The notes under the pieces: generated by a model
Seen by the model: the letters and a program-made list of their open reading frames with translations, nothing else
Told to the model about the DNA's origin: nothing
The model's database searches: none
Assembly: GCA_041743125.1 (NCBI GenBank)
Contig: JBGTNK010000033.1
Coordinates: 1 to 64,000 of the forward strand
DNA: 64,000 bases
Reading direction: 5' to 3'
DNA from: Terrimonas_B sp041743125
GTDB lineage: Bacteria; Bacteroidota; Bacteroidia; Chitinophagales; Chitinophagaceae
Translations under genes and position numbers: made by a program
Part shown: positions 54,453-63,810 of the stretch, in pieces
How positions within the stretch are numbered: the first letter of the stretch is position 1
Layout of the letters: every line of letters begins with the position of its first letter

Positions 54453-56369
54453 TTAGTTTTTTTTATTTTTTAATGGTGCCCCTTTCAAATATTTATCGAG
54501 AAAGGTTAGTATTTGTCCGTAACCCTTTATCTCATTTTCTTTTTTTATAAAGCCATGTCCTTCGTCGGGGAAGATAACATACTCAACCGGTACATTATTT
54601 TTCTTTACAGCAGCTACTACTTCATCACTTTCTATTTTCAAAACTCTCGGATCGTTGGCTCCCTGCAATACCATCAATGGTTTTTTGATATTAGCTGCGT
54701 GCAGTAAGGGTGAATATTGTTTTAACCGGACAGTGTCTGCTGAATTAGGATCACCAATCTCTTCGTATAATGCTTTTTTAAACGATTCCCAATATGGGGG
54801 TACTTCTTTTAAAGTACGCAGCCAGTTGGACACACCAAACAAGTCTACACCAACATCGAATTCATCCGGCTGAAAACATAAAGCGGCCAGGGTCATATAA
54901 CCACCATACGACCCTCCAAGAATACCAATTTTAGAGGAATCAATATAAGGAAGGGAAGCCAGGTATTTTTTACCCCATACCACATCTTTAAGGTCTTTGT
55001 CGCCATGATTACGGTTATCCATTTTGAAGAAGGTTTTTCCATAACCGCTGCTGCCACGGTTGTTCACATCCATTACTGCATATCCATGGTTAACGAGATA
55101 TTGTATCAGAGAAAAATAATATTGACCAGCCTGCCCGCCCGGACCGCCATGTACAAATACCACTGCGGGTGCTTTGTTTTCAATTGTGGCCTGCTGAGGT
55201 TTATAATAGATAGCTGGTATTTCCAATCCATCAAAGGATTTGTAACGCACTACCTGTGCCGAAACCAGGTCAGCTTCATTAATATCGGGGTTAAGGGTAG
55301 CAGTCTGTTTTTTTAATTTTTTGGTATTGAAATCATAGCTATACAGGTTGCCCGGCGCTTTGGAACTACCCACATTCAGGATCATCTTGTTCTCACTTCG
55401 GGAGATACTTACACTTTGTATGTTTCCGTCTTCAATCTTCGGAAATTCAAGTTCTTTCCCTGTTTGATGATCAAAGAGGTGAAGTTTGTTGGCTCCGTCT
55501 TCATTCACATAGATCACCCGGTATTTTTCATTGAATGATTTGGTCATCCATACCACATCCCATTTGTCACTGTATAATTTTTCTTTCTGACCGGTACCAA
55601 TATCATACTTCGCGATATAGGTGAATTCACCTCCTTCATCTGTCAGGTAATACAGCGTCTTATTGTCAAGAGAAAACTGAAGTGGTCTATTATTACATTC
55701 AATACTATATGGATTGATCTTTTTCAATTGGCCGGTCTGCTGGTTGAGCAAGTAGAGATTGGAAAAAGTAGTAGTTACCGGCTCTACAAGCGCCAGATAT
55801 TTCTCATCCGCTGACATAGCGCCAGCGTCAAATCCATTGTCATTCTTGTAGATCATGATACTGGTCCAGTTGATGGTATCCATTTTATACATGTCGAAAA
55901 ACATGGGATTTCTTTTGTTAGAAGTATAGTATAAAAATTTATTATCACGGCTCCAGCCCCAGAAGCTGGCTTTTTCCTTTTCACCGGGAGTAAGATCTTT
56001 GATGGTACCGTCTGCTTTCCGAAGAAAAAGATGGCTGTTCTCGTTACCACCTTTGTCAGAATTGTAAATAATGTTTTCTGTACCTGGAACAAAACTATCC
56101 GCGAAAACGGATTCTTTATCCGAATTGGTCAGTTGGGTCTTATTGCCCGATGCCAGGTTAATCTTATAGGCATTGAAGATGCCACTTTCATTACTGGTTA
56201 CAAGAAGGTTATCATCATCGGAGCTAATAGAGCCGCCAAAGACTTCGGAACTTTTGTAAAATTGTTCAATACTGTATTGTTTTACATCGCGGGGGGGTTG
56301 TTCTTTTTTATTATTATCAGCACAGGAAAATAATAAGATAACCGCAAGGGCCGCCATGAATCGGTTCAT
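54453..56369 (-). CDS. S9 family serine peptidase (prolyl-oligopeptidase type), lipoprotein
   Basis: 638 aa. Lipobox LLFSC (Cys16). The N-terminal half is a beta-propeller with WD/YVTN-like TNSGIFNAYKINLASG repeats (SDDDNLLVTSNES, NKFLYYTSNKRN). The C-terminal alpha/beta hydrolase domain has Ser487 in GGSYGGYM, Asp573 in GANDPRVL and His605 in DEGHGF. Dipeptidyl- or oligopeptidase activity on periplasmic or extracellular peptides is expected. Divergent from atpD. Confidence 0.94.
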   Translation of the reverse strand: MNRFMAALAVILLFSCADNNKKEQPPRDVKQYSIEQFYKSSEVFGGSISSDDDNLLVTSNESGIFNAYKINLASGNKTQLTNSDKESVFADSFVPGTENIIYNSDKGGNENSHLFLRKADGTIKDLTPGEKEKASFWGWSRDNKFLYYTSNKRNPMFFDMYKMDTINWTSIMIYKNDNGFDAGAMSADEKYLALVEPVTTTFSNLYLLNQQTGQLKKINPYSIECNNRPLQFSLDNKTLYYLTDEGGEFTYIAKYDIGTGQKEKLYSDKWDVVWMTKSFNEKYRVIYVNEDGANKLHLFDHQTGKELEFPKIEDGNIQSVSISRSENKMILNVGSSKAPGNLYSYDFNTKKLKKQTATLNPDINEADLVSAQVVRYKSFDGLEIPAIYYKPQQATIENKAPAVVFVHGGPGGQAGQYYFSLIQYLVNHGYAVMDVNNRGSSGYGKTFFKMDNRNHGDKDLKDVVWGKKYLASLPYIDSSKIGILGGSYGGYMTLAALCFQPDEFDVGVDLFGVSNWLRTLKEVPPYWESFKKALYEEIGDPNSADTVRLKQYSPLLHAANIKKPLMVLQGANDPRVLKIESDEVVAAVKKNNVPVEYVIFPDEGHGFIKKENEIKGYGQILTFLDKYLKGAPLKNKKN

Positions 56370-56552
56370 AAATAATAGTTTATTGGTTTGAAGGAGAAGT
56401 TAAAACTTAATGTTTAAAATAATCAGGTTAATTAAAATTTGGATAATTTGGACCACAGGTAACATCAAAAAAATCAAGTAGTGCCCTTGCCTGACCCAAT
56501 GAAAAAATGTTTTCTGATAGAAGAGTGATGTGGGTGGCGAATCTTATCCTGA

Positions 56553-56566
56553 TCCGCCGTGGCGGA
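56553..56566. repeat. GC-rich imperfect palindrome
   Basis: TCCGCC and GGCGGA separated by GT, in otherwise AT-rich intergenic sequence. Could be a copy of an interspersed short repeat or an operator. No second copy was noticed in the window. Confidence 0.4.
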
Positions 56567-56646
56567 CGCAACTACAGCCCAATTAAGGCCTGAAAGCCGG
56601 TGACATAATCGCTCAGCTCACTTTTAAATTTACATGGTTTTCAAAT

Positions 56647-56676
56647 TTGCACATTCATCCCGCTCCCTTACCTTTG
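56647..56676 (+). promoter_or_regulatory. Promoter of atpD, Bacteroidota consensus
   Basis: TTG (56647-56649, within TTTG), 19-nt spacer, TACCTTTG (56669-56676). Both elements match the consensus. Predicted start near 56682, giving a leader of about 42 nt and supporting the ATG at 56724. Confidence 0.75.
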
Positions 56677-56723
56677 CGGCCAAAATAATTCCGGAAGTTC
56701 CGGAACTCCCCAAAAATATTGAT

Positions 56724-58223
56724 ATGGCAAAAGTTGGTAAAGTAAAGCAGATCATTGGCGCCGTCATTGATGTGCAATTCGATGGTTCACTTCCTGATAT
56801 TTATAATGCACTGGAACTAAAAAAGGAAAATGGCGATACGTTGGTTCTTGAGGTGCAGCAACACCTTGGAGAGGATAGTGTGCGAACCATAGCAATGGAC
56901 GGTACGGAAGGCCTTGTGCGTGGCACGGAGGTAATCGATACGGGTAAGGCAATCGCAATGCCGGTTGGTGAAGCAATTAAAGGACGCTTGTTTAATGTAA
57001 CAGGAGATGCGATCGACGGCTTGCCAGCAGTGTCCAAACACAATGGACGACCTATTCACAGCAAACCTCCGGCATTTGAAAACCTGAGTACTTCTACGGA
57101 AGTGTTGTTTACAGGTATTAAGGTAATTGACCTGATCGAACCTTACTCCAAAGGTGGTAAGATCGGTTTGTTTGGTGGTGCCGGTGTTGGAAAAACAGTC
57201 TTGATCCAGGAACTCATCAATAATATTGCTAAAGCATATGCCGGTGTTTCGGTATTTGCTGGGGTGGGAGAGAGAACCCGTGAAGGAAATGACCTGATGA
57301 GAGAGATGATTGAAGCAGGCATCATGAAATATGGCGATGCATTTAAACATAGTATGGAAGAAGGAGGCTGGGACCTGAGTAAAGTTGATATGAAAGAACT
57401 GGCTGACTCCAAAGCTACTTTCGTCTTCGGACAAATGAATGAGCCCCCGGGAGCCCGTGCAAGGGTTGCACTTTCAGGATTAACGATAGCAGAATACTAC
57501 CGCGATGGCGATGGAGAAGGTAAAGGCCGCGATATCCTTTTCTTTGTTGATAATATTTTCCGGTTTACCCAGGCAGGATCAGAAGTGTCTGCATTATTGG
57601 GCCGTATGCCCTCGGCAGTAGGATATCAACCTACGCTGGCTACTGAAATGGGGATAATGCAGGAACGCATCACGTCTACAAAAAACGGCTCCATCACTTC
57701 TGTGCAGGCCGTTTATGTGCCAGCGGATGACCTTACGGATCCGGCGCCGGCAACAACTTTTGCACACCTTGATGCCACCACAGTTTTGAGTCGGAAAATT
57801 GCCGATCTTGGTATCTATCCCGCCGTTGATCCTTTGGATTCTACATCACGTATTTTAACGCCGAAGATCGTAGGTGATCTTCACTATGATTGCGCCAACC
57901 GTGTGAAATTTATCTTGCAACGCTATAAGGAACTTCAGGATATTATTGCCATCCTGGGACTGGATGAGTTGAGCGATGAAGATAAAATGCTGGTGGCCCG
58001 TGCCAGGAAGGTACAGCGATTTCTTTCCCAGCCTTTCCATGTGGCGGAAGCATTTACAGGCTTGAAGGGAGTATTGGTACCCATTGAAGAAACGATCCGT
58101 GGATTTAATATGATCATGGATGGGGAAGTGGATGAATTGCCTGAAGCTGCTTTTAACCTGGTAGGTAGTATTGATGATGCAATCGAAAAGGGTAAGAAAT
58201 TGGTAGCACAGGCACAAGGATAA
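56724..58223 (+). CDS. atpD: F-type ATP synthase F1 subunit beta
   Basis: 499 aa from the ATG at 56724 (MAKVGKVKQIIGAVIDVQF). Catalytic subunit of ATP synthase. Walker A GGAGVGKTVL (151-160), then GVGERTREGNDL, the DNIFRFTQAGSEVSALLGRMPSA region and SAVGYQPTLATEMG. The C-terminal FLSQPFHVAEAFTG is intact. A 6-bp hairpin AAGGAT/ATCCTT followed by TTT at the stop codon (58216-58231) may attenuate read-through to atpC. Confidence 0.97.
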   Translation: MAKVGKVKQIIGAVIDVQFDGSLPDIYNALELKKENGDTLVLEVQQHLGEDSVRTIAMDGTEGLVRGTEVIDTGKAIAMPVGEAIKGRLFNVTGDAIDGLPAVSKHNGRPIHSKPPAFENLSTSTEVLFTGIKVIDLIEPYSKGGKIGLFGGAGVGKTVLIQELINNIAKAYAGVSVFAGVGERTREGNDLMREMIEAGIMKYGDAFKHSMEEGGWDLSKVDMKELADSKATFVFGQMNEPPGARARVALSGLTIAEYYRDGDGEGKGRDILFFVDNIFRFTQAGSEVSALLGRMPSAVGYQPTLATEMGIMQERITSTKNGSITSVQAVYVPADDLTDPAPATTFAHLDATTVLSRKIADLGIYPAVDPLDSTSRILTPKIVGDLHYDCANRVKFILQRYKELQDIIAILGLDELSDEDKMLVARARKVQRFLSQPFHVAEAFTGLKGVLVPIEETIRGFNMIMDGEVDELPEAAFNLVGSIDDAIEKGKKLVAQAQG

Positions 58224-58457
58224 AAATCCTTTTTAGGGTAAATGATTGTGGTGACAAAGGTAATTTGAATCAAAGTTCTTTAAGGTTAGTTGAATGATTG
58301 TTTATCCGCTTGCAGTACTACTATCATCGTCTGTTGCGTCGCACTCTTCAACTTCCTGTTAGTTAATCAACATTAAACAACATTCGTTCACTTGCTCATT
58401 TAGGGTGGTGAGTGACTGGTTCCTCTTTCGGAGGACATTTTCAGGAGACTGGAATTT

Positions 58458-58721
58458 ATGAACCTAGAAATATTAACGCCAGAAAAAAAAATTTACAGCG
58501 ACGAGGTATACGGAGTTCAAATGCCGGGTATCAGTGGTAGCTTTGAGGTGCTGGAAAAACATGCACCGCTGGTAAGTGCATTGAAAGCGGGCCGGGTAAA
58601 AATTTTAAAAGATAAACAAAATCATTTTGCATACTTCGATATACAAGGCGGATTTGTTGAGGTGCTGAACAATAAAGTGACTGTATTAGCTGAAGGAGCA
58701 GTTCCGGTTGAAGTTCCCTGA
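58458..58721 (+). CDS. atpC: F-type ATP synthase F1 subunit epsilon, short form
   Basis: 87 aa. Only the N-terminal beta-sandwich domain is present (MNLEILTPEKKIYSDEVYGVQMPG, SGSFEVLEKHAPLVSALK, ending LAEGAVPVEVP); the helical C-terminal regulatory hairpin is absent. It lies 234 bp after atpD with no gene between. The gamma, alpha, delta, a, b and c subunit genes are not in the window. Terminator at 58811-58842. Confidence 0.93.
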   Translation: MNLEILTPEKKIYSDEVYGVQMPGISGSFEVLEKHAPLVSALKAGRVKILKDKQNHFAYFDIQGGFVEVLNNKVTVLAEGAVPVEVP

Positions 58722-59027
58722 TTAATTGTGCCTCTTCCACTGAGTAAATCAACAGGGGCAATAAATAGACTGGCGAAAAACCAGCCTATCCGGATTGTGA
58801 AAACTGTTCATGGCCCTCCTGATTTTTATTGGGGGGGCTTTTCTATATAAATAATGCGGGAATTTTATTTTCCTCTTTTCCATTTTTGATTCTATTTCTT
58901 ATAAAATGGAAACGTTTATCACTTTCCTCCAAACAGTCATTAAGTTCTTTAATAGATACTGCCTTCAGATGCACTGAACGTAAGCGTTTCATTTAGTTTT
59001 TTTAAGGCTTATTTGTATGTTTACTAA
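58722..59027. other. 306-bp region between atpC and the TMEM220-like gene
   Basis: Holds the atpC terminator (58811-58842). The rest is AT-rich and I see no further feature in it. Confidence 0.6.
58811..58842 (+). terminator. Intrinsic terminator of atpC
   Basis: GCCCTCC (58812-58818) pairs with GGGGGGC (58831-58837, one G-T pair) around TGATTTTTATTG, followed by TTTTCT. Confidence 0.75.
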
Positions 59028-59408
59028 ATGAAATATTTTAACCTCCTTTTCAGTTTTCTTTTTCTCCTATCGGCCGTCTTGCAATATAACGATCCCGATC
59101 CTCATATCTGGATGCCCATTTACCTGTACGGAACTGTACTTTGCTGGCTGGCATTCCGCAATAAATATTTTCCAAAGGCATATATCGCCGGCATTTTAAT
59201 TTATACTGGCTATGCTCTTTATTTATTTTTTACAGCTGACGGTGTTTTAGATTGGATGGAAAAACATAATTCAGAAAATATTGCCGCTACCATGCAAGCT
59301 ACCAAACCCTGGATAGAAGAAACAAGGGAATTCTTTGGTTTGTTTATCCTGATTATTGTTCTGGCCATTGATCTTTGGTATGCCAAAAGAAACACTCGGA
59401 GAGGCTGA
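59028..59408 (+). CDS. TMEM220-like small membrane protein
   Basis: 126 aa with four hydrophobic stretches: LLFSFLFLLSAVLQYND near the start, PIYLYGTVLCWLAFR, AGILIYTGYALYLFFTA and LFILIIVLAIDLWYA. QYNDPDPHIWMPIY is the family motif, and TREFFGL precedes the last span. Function unknown. Converges with the DUF4197 gene. Confidence 0.85.
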   Translation: MKYFNLLFSFLFLLSAVLQYNDPDPHIWMPIYLYGTVLCWLAFRNKYFPKAYIAGILIYTGYALYLFFTADGVLDWMEKHNSENIAATMQATKPWIEETREFFGLFILIIVLAIDLWYAKRNTRRG

Positions 59409-59501
59409 TCCTGAACCGGGCGAAAAATCAAAATTACTGGTTCTAAGTACGGTTGGCAATACAACGCGAGTGATATTCAAACCCTTCACAACTGTTAAAT
59501 T

Positions 59502-60230
59502 CTAATTGGATTGCTGTCTTCTTTTCTTTAATTGCTCATCCGCATAGGCGAATGCTTTTTTCATCATATCCGTTTTGCGAAACTCATATTTAGCCCTGAT
59601 ATTTTCCTCTTCATTGGCCACCGATAGAAACATAACATCAATAGCACGGGCTGCTACAAAATCGGTAAGATTACTTTCAAGGGGTTTATTAATAAAAGGT
59701 ATTTTGTTATAAATATTTACAAGGTTGCTCCACTCTTCGCTGGCTCCTTCAGTTTTTACCGTGCTATCAACAATGGGACGAAAGGCGGCCATCAGTTCTG
59801 GCGACATGGTAGATTTAAAATAATCGGTAGCCGCATGCATATTATCTGTTACCAATATACCAGCAGCATCACGGATTGTCATTTGTTTCACCGAATTCAG
59901 GAATATGGGTTTGGCGGCAAGAACAGCTTGCGACATGGCCCGGGTAAATTTTGCAGTCACCTGGTTCACTACTTTATCCAAACCTATATCCCTTAAAGTC
60001 TTTTCTATTTTAGCGGCATCACCCGGGAAAGCAAATCGAACCAGGGGATTGCCATCGGGATCAGCAAAGGCATTGAAGCCACGAAAAAGCCCCTGCGACA
60101 AAGCATCCTTAAGCCCGGCTGCCATTTCAAATTCTGAAATACCAATTTGAGAGGCAATTTTTTTTAATGAATCACAAGAGGAAAGAAATAGTGTAAGGCT
60201 TAAAAGGGTACCGGCATAAATTTTTTTCAT
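59502..60230 (-). CDS. DUF4197 lipoprotein
   Basis: 242 aa. Lipobox LFLSSC (Cys19). The body includes EMAAGLKDALSQGLFRGFNAFADPDG, MAAFRPIVDSTVKTEGASEEW and AYADEQLKKRRQQ, the DUF4197 pattern of helical exported proteins with a Lys/Arg-rich tail. Function unknown. Confidence 0.9.
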   Translation of the reverse strand: MKKIYAGTLLSLTLFLSSCDSLKKIASQIGISEFEMAAGLKDALSQGLFRGFNAFADPDGNPLVRFAFPGDAAKIEKTLRDIGLDKVVNQVTAKFTRAMSQAVLAAKPIFLNSVKQMTIRDAAGILVTDNMHAATDYFKSTMSPELMAAFRPIVDSTVKTEGASEEWSNLVNIYNKIPFINKPLESNLTDFVAARAIDVMFLSVANEEENIRAKYEFRKTDMMKKAFAYADEQLKKRRQQSN

Positions 60231-60348
60231 AGTTAAGTTTTATAATGGAGGTTAAAATGTAAGACTAAGTTGCAATCAGTAAAAGATAAAGGCTCCTGCC
60301 TTAATTAACATTTTTAGAAGTTCGATAAAAAATTATCCCGGATAAAAA

Positions 60349-60900
60349 TCAATTCAATTGCGGATCGGTAGGAAAATGGATCATCATTTCATAATCTCCG
60401 CCTAAATGTTTGAGAGATTCTTTCCATATTTCTTCGGCACGGGTAAGAAAAATCAGTTTCCGGTTCGCTTTTACCGTTAGCCATGATTTTTCTTTAAGTT
60501 CTTCATTCAATTGCCCGGTGCCCCATCCGGAATACCCGATAAAAAAACGTATTTTTTGAAAATCCATGTCGCCATTTTTGATCATTTCAACAGCTTTCAC
60601 AAAATCACCTCCCCAAAATATCCCTTTCATCACTTCTTCCCCACCGGGAATTTCTTTGGGATACTGATGAAGAAAGTGGATAGTATCCAGTTGAACAGGA
60701 CCGCCATAATATACCGGCAATTTAAAACCCTCTACGTCGGGAACCAGTTCATCCAGGGTATTTTCATACTTGCGGTTTAAAACAAATCCGAAGCTTCCTT
60801 CTTCCCGGTGCTCGCAAAGAATGACAACCGTCCTCAAAAAATTGGGATCTTTTAAAAATGGATCTGCAATTAATAATATGCCTGGTCCGGGATCAACCAT
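60349..60900 (-). CDS. YqgE/AlgH family protein
   Basis: 183 aa. GPGILLIADPFLKDPNFLRTVVILCEHREEGSFGFVLNR at the N-terminus and RFFIGYSGWGTGQLNEELKEKSWL in the C-terminal half match the family closely. A small cytosolic fold of unknown activity, widespread in bacteria. Confidence 0.95.
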   Translation of the reverse strand: MVDPGPGILLIADPFLKDPNFLRTVVILCEHREEGSFGFVLNRKYENTLDELVPDVEGFKLPVYYGGPVQLDTIHFLHQYPKEIPGGEEVMKGIFWGGDFVKAVEMIKNGDMDFQKIRFFIGYSGWGTGQLNEELKEKSWLTVKANRKLIFLTRAEEIWKESLKHLGGDYEMMIHFPTDPQLN

Positions 60901-61112
60901 ACTTCAAGGTAGGGGAATAATTTTTTTTAAAAAAACGCCTGTATTAAAATTAATAAAAACTGTACTAACACAATTGGTTCGGCTTTTCTTTAAAGCCACG
61001 TTAAAAAAAAGAGCCATGTTCAGGTTGTATGATTATGTTATAGCTTCATTTGTACTTTTGCCCGATTGGCTGTTCATAAAAACCTTTTATCTTTCATAAA
61101 AATCAAACCTTT

Positions 61113-62465
61113 TTGAAACGAACTTTTACCATTATCACTTTACTTATTACTGTTTCATTGATAGGTATCATCTTTATCCAGATATCCTGGTTGAAAAATA
61201 TGATACTGCTAAAAGAGGAGCAGATCAAGGGGAAAGTGGAACGGGCTGTTATGACGATTGGGGAAGAACTGGCACAGTACAAAGGAAGTTATTTGAGCAG
61301 TAAAATAAGTTCACCCAACACCATTTTCCAGGATGAGTTTACCATGGAGTTCTTACGGCCGGTAACAATAGGTAAACGATTTACGGCAACAGAATTACAG
61401 GATAAGATAAAAAAAGCTTTTGTCTCGCTTGACCTGGAAAAAGTAGATTTCGAATTTATGCTGGCCACTGTTAGTTCCCGAACCGGGGCTATCGGTAACA
61501 TAGAACTGAGATCTAAGAATTTCCTGGTAGAATATGATGATAGTATCAATAATTTTTCAAGAGGATACCAACTAAACGCTCCCAGCGGATCGGCAGCTGA
61601 AAACCTGGCCCTTGATGAAACGCTTGTAGTTGTAGCGCTGGATTGGAAAGAAGCCGCTTTAAAAGAACTTCGTTTACGGATCCTTACCTCCATCGTTTTT
61701 ACGATTATTATTATTACTGCATTTTACCTGACAGTACGAACCATGCTTCGCCAGAAAAAACTGGGCGAGATAAAAAATGATTTTATTAATAATATGACGC
61801 ATGAATTCAAAACACCTATTGCCACTATTTCACTGGCAGTGGATGCTATGAAAAATGAAAAAGTATTGCAGGACAGAAGTAAAATGAATTATTTCAGTGG
61901 AATAATAAAAGAGGAAAACCAGCGAATGAACCGGCAAGTTGAAACCATCCTGAAGGCTTCACAACTTGAAAAACAGGAGCTGGAGTTAAACCTGCAACCC
62001 CTGCATGTTCATCAAGTCATAAACGATGTGGTTGATAATTTTGCTTTACAATTGCAGGAGAAAGGAGGAAAGGCGCAATTGGGTTTGAATGCTACCAATG
62101 ATTTAGTAATGGCTGACGAGGTTCATTTTTCAAATATGATCAATAACCTGATAGATAACGCCGTTAAATATTCGAAAGAAAACACACCGGTAATATTGAA
62201 AATTACAACCCAATCAAATGGCAAAAACCTGGTGATCAGGGTGGAGGATAATGGGATTGGTATGAACAAAGAAACCGTAAAAAGAGTATTTGAAAGATTT
62301 TACCGGGCTCATACCGGAAATCTTCATAATGTAAAAGGCTTTGGCCTTGGGTTAAGTTATGTAAAAACGGTTGTGGAAGCGCAGGGCGGTGATATCAAAG
62401 TGGAAAGTTTGTTGGGTAAGGGCAGTGTTTTTGTTATTGATTTGCCTTTGAAAAAATCAACTTAA
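61113..62465 (+). CDS. Sensor histidine kinase, membrane-bound
   Basis: 450 aa starting at TTG (61113-61115), with a good signal-like MKRTFTIITLLITVSLIGIIF. TM1 about 6-25, periplasmic sensor about 26-188, TM2 about 190-208. H-box with His230 in NNMTHEFKTPIATISL, N-box NLIDNAVKYSKENTP, G1 VEDNGIGM and G2 GFGLGLSYVK. No response regulator gene is next to it: the neighbours are yqgE (minus) and queA (minus). The signal is unknown. Confidence 0.93.
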   Translation: MKRTFTIITLLITVSLIGIIFIQISWLKNMILLKEEQIKGKVERAVMTIGEELAQYKGSYLSSKISSPNTIFQDEFTMEFLRPVTIGKRFTATELQDKIKKAFVSLDLEKVDFEFMLATVSSRTGAIGNIELRSKNFLVEYDDSINNFSRGYQLNAPSGSAAENLALDETLVVVALDWKEAALKELRLRILTSIVFTIIIITAFYLTVRTMLRQKKLGEIKNDFINNMTHEFKTPIATISLAVDAMKNEKVLQDRSKMNYFSGIIKEENQRMNRQVETILKASQLEKQELELNLQPLHVHQVINDVVDNFALQLQEKGGKAQLGLNATNDLVMADEVHFSNMINNLIDNAVKYSKENTPVILKITTQSNGKNLVIRVEDNGIGMNKETVKRVFERFYRAHTGNLHNVKGFGLGLSYVKTVVEAQGGDIKVESLLGKGSVFVIDLPLKKST

Positions 62466-62509
62466 AAAATTTGGATCCTGTTCCTGGTGATTCTTTCATT
62501 ATTCCAGGT

Positions 62510-63751
62510 TTATTTCTCCCAAATCAGGCAGCCGTCTCCGTAGCTCAGGAAACGAAATTCATTTTGCAGAGCATACTCATAAACATTGCGCCAGTCATCG
62601 CCAATTAATGCCGCGATGATCAGTAGTAAAGTGGAGCGGGGCTGATGAAAATTTGTTACCAATGCTTTTGCAATACGTAATTTATAACCGGGGGCTATGA
62701 TCAGTTGTGACTTGGTGATTAACCGCTGCAATTTATTTACCTCCATCCATTCCAGCAATGATTGCAAAGCTAAAAAGATGGAGATATCCTGCTCTTGTAT
62801 TTCATAAGGGTCCCATTGGCCTGCTGTAAAAAATTCGGGATCACAAATTTGGTTATTCCTTTTTGATACTAAGGCTTTTACTCCCAGCCAGTACAAACTT
62901 TCTATTGTTCGCAGCGAGGTAGTACCTACCGCGATGATTGTTTTGTCGGGATGAAGAATAATCTTTTCAATTATTTCTTTGGACACATCTAAATATTCAC
63001 TATGCATTTCATGTTGTTCAAGCGTATCTCCTTTTACCGGTTTGAAAGTGCCTGCTCCAACATGAAGTGTCAGAAAATCTGTCTGAATATTTTTTTTCTT
63101 CAGGGCGTTAAAAATATCTTTTGTAAAATGCAATCCTGCCGTAGGTGCTGCCACTGATCCTTCCTGCCTGGCATAAATAGTTTGATATCGTTCCTTGTCG
63201 CCGGCTTCTGCTTTTCTTTTAATATAAGGGGGTAGAGGAATGGCGCCTGCATGATGAAGCAAGCTGGCAAAATCCATTTCAGTATCCGTCCAGGAAAGTT
63301 CAATGATAAAGCAGTCAGTTCTTTTTTCTCTAAATACAGCTTCTAATAAAATTTCTTTGTTAAAAGCATAAATGATTTTCTTAAGCACTTGTCCGCGTTT
63401 CCATTTAGAAGCGCCTCCTACCAGGCATTGCCACCATACCATTCTCTTTTGCTGCATGGCGGATGTAATGTCCTTATATTGTTCATGAGGTTCCAGGCAA
63501 AAAATTTCAATATTTCCGCCTGTGGGTTTTTGAAAAATTAACCTGGCTTCTATAACCCGTGTATCATTAAACATCAAAAAGGAATCTACTGGGATAAAAG
63601 ATGCTATATTTTTATAAATATCCTCAGTAATTTTTTGTTCTTTATATACAAGCAATTTGGATGAATCCCTTTTGGACAGTGGATAGGAAGCTATTTTTTC
63701 TTCGGGCAGTGAATAAGTAAACGTTGAAATGGACAGATTTTTCGGGTGCAT
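62510..63751 (-). CDS. queA: S-adenosylmethionine:tRNA ribosyltransferase-isomerase
   Basis: 413 aa. Transfers the ribosyl moiety of SAM to preQ1 at the tRNA wobble position in queuosine synthesis. Family blocks FSLPEEKIAS-like TYSLPEEKIASYPL, GTSSLRTIESLYWL-like GTTSLRTIESLYW, APTAGLHFT and VGAGTFKPVKGD are present. Somewhat longer than typical (about 350). The N-terminal MFNDTRVIEARL is canonical. Confidence 0.94.
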   Translation of the reverse strand: MHPKNLSISTFTYSLPEEKIASYPLSKRDSSKLLVYKEQKITEDIYKNIASFIPVDSFLMFNDTRVIEARLIFQKPTGGNIEIFCLEPHEQYKDITSAMQQKRMVWWQCLVGGASKWKRGQVLKKIIYAFNKEILLEAVFREKRTDCFIIELSWTDTEMDFASLLHHAGAIPLPPYIKRKAEAGDKERYQTIYARQEGSVAAPTAGLHFTKDIFNALKKKNIQTDFLTLHVGAGTFKPVKGDTLEQHEMHSEYLDVSKEIIEKIILHPDKTIIAVGTTSLRTIESLYWLGVKALVSKRNNQICDPEFFTAGQWDPYEIQEQDISIFLALQSLLEWMEVNKLQRLITKSQLIIAPGYKLRIAKALVTNFHQPRSTLLLIIAALIGDDWRNVYEYALQNEFRFLSYGDGCLIWEK

Positions 63752-63810
63752 AAGAGTACAGCAAACTGCTGTATTTATTGAATCGCAAATATCGCTTTAT
63801 CAGGGGAAAC

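Larger units (their letters stand above)
56370..56723. other. 354-bp divergent region between the S9 peptidase and atpD
   Basis: Contains no gene. Holds the GC-rich palindrome at 56553-56566, the atpD promoter at 56647-56676 and the leader dyad at 56696-56707. The apparent longer atpD reading from 56634 is not used, because it would begin inside the promoter. Confidence 0.75.
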
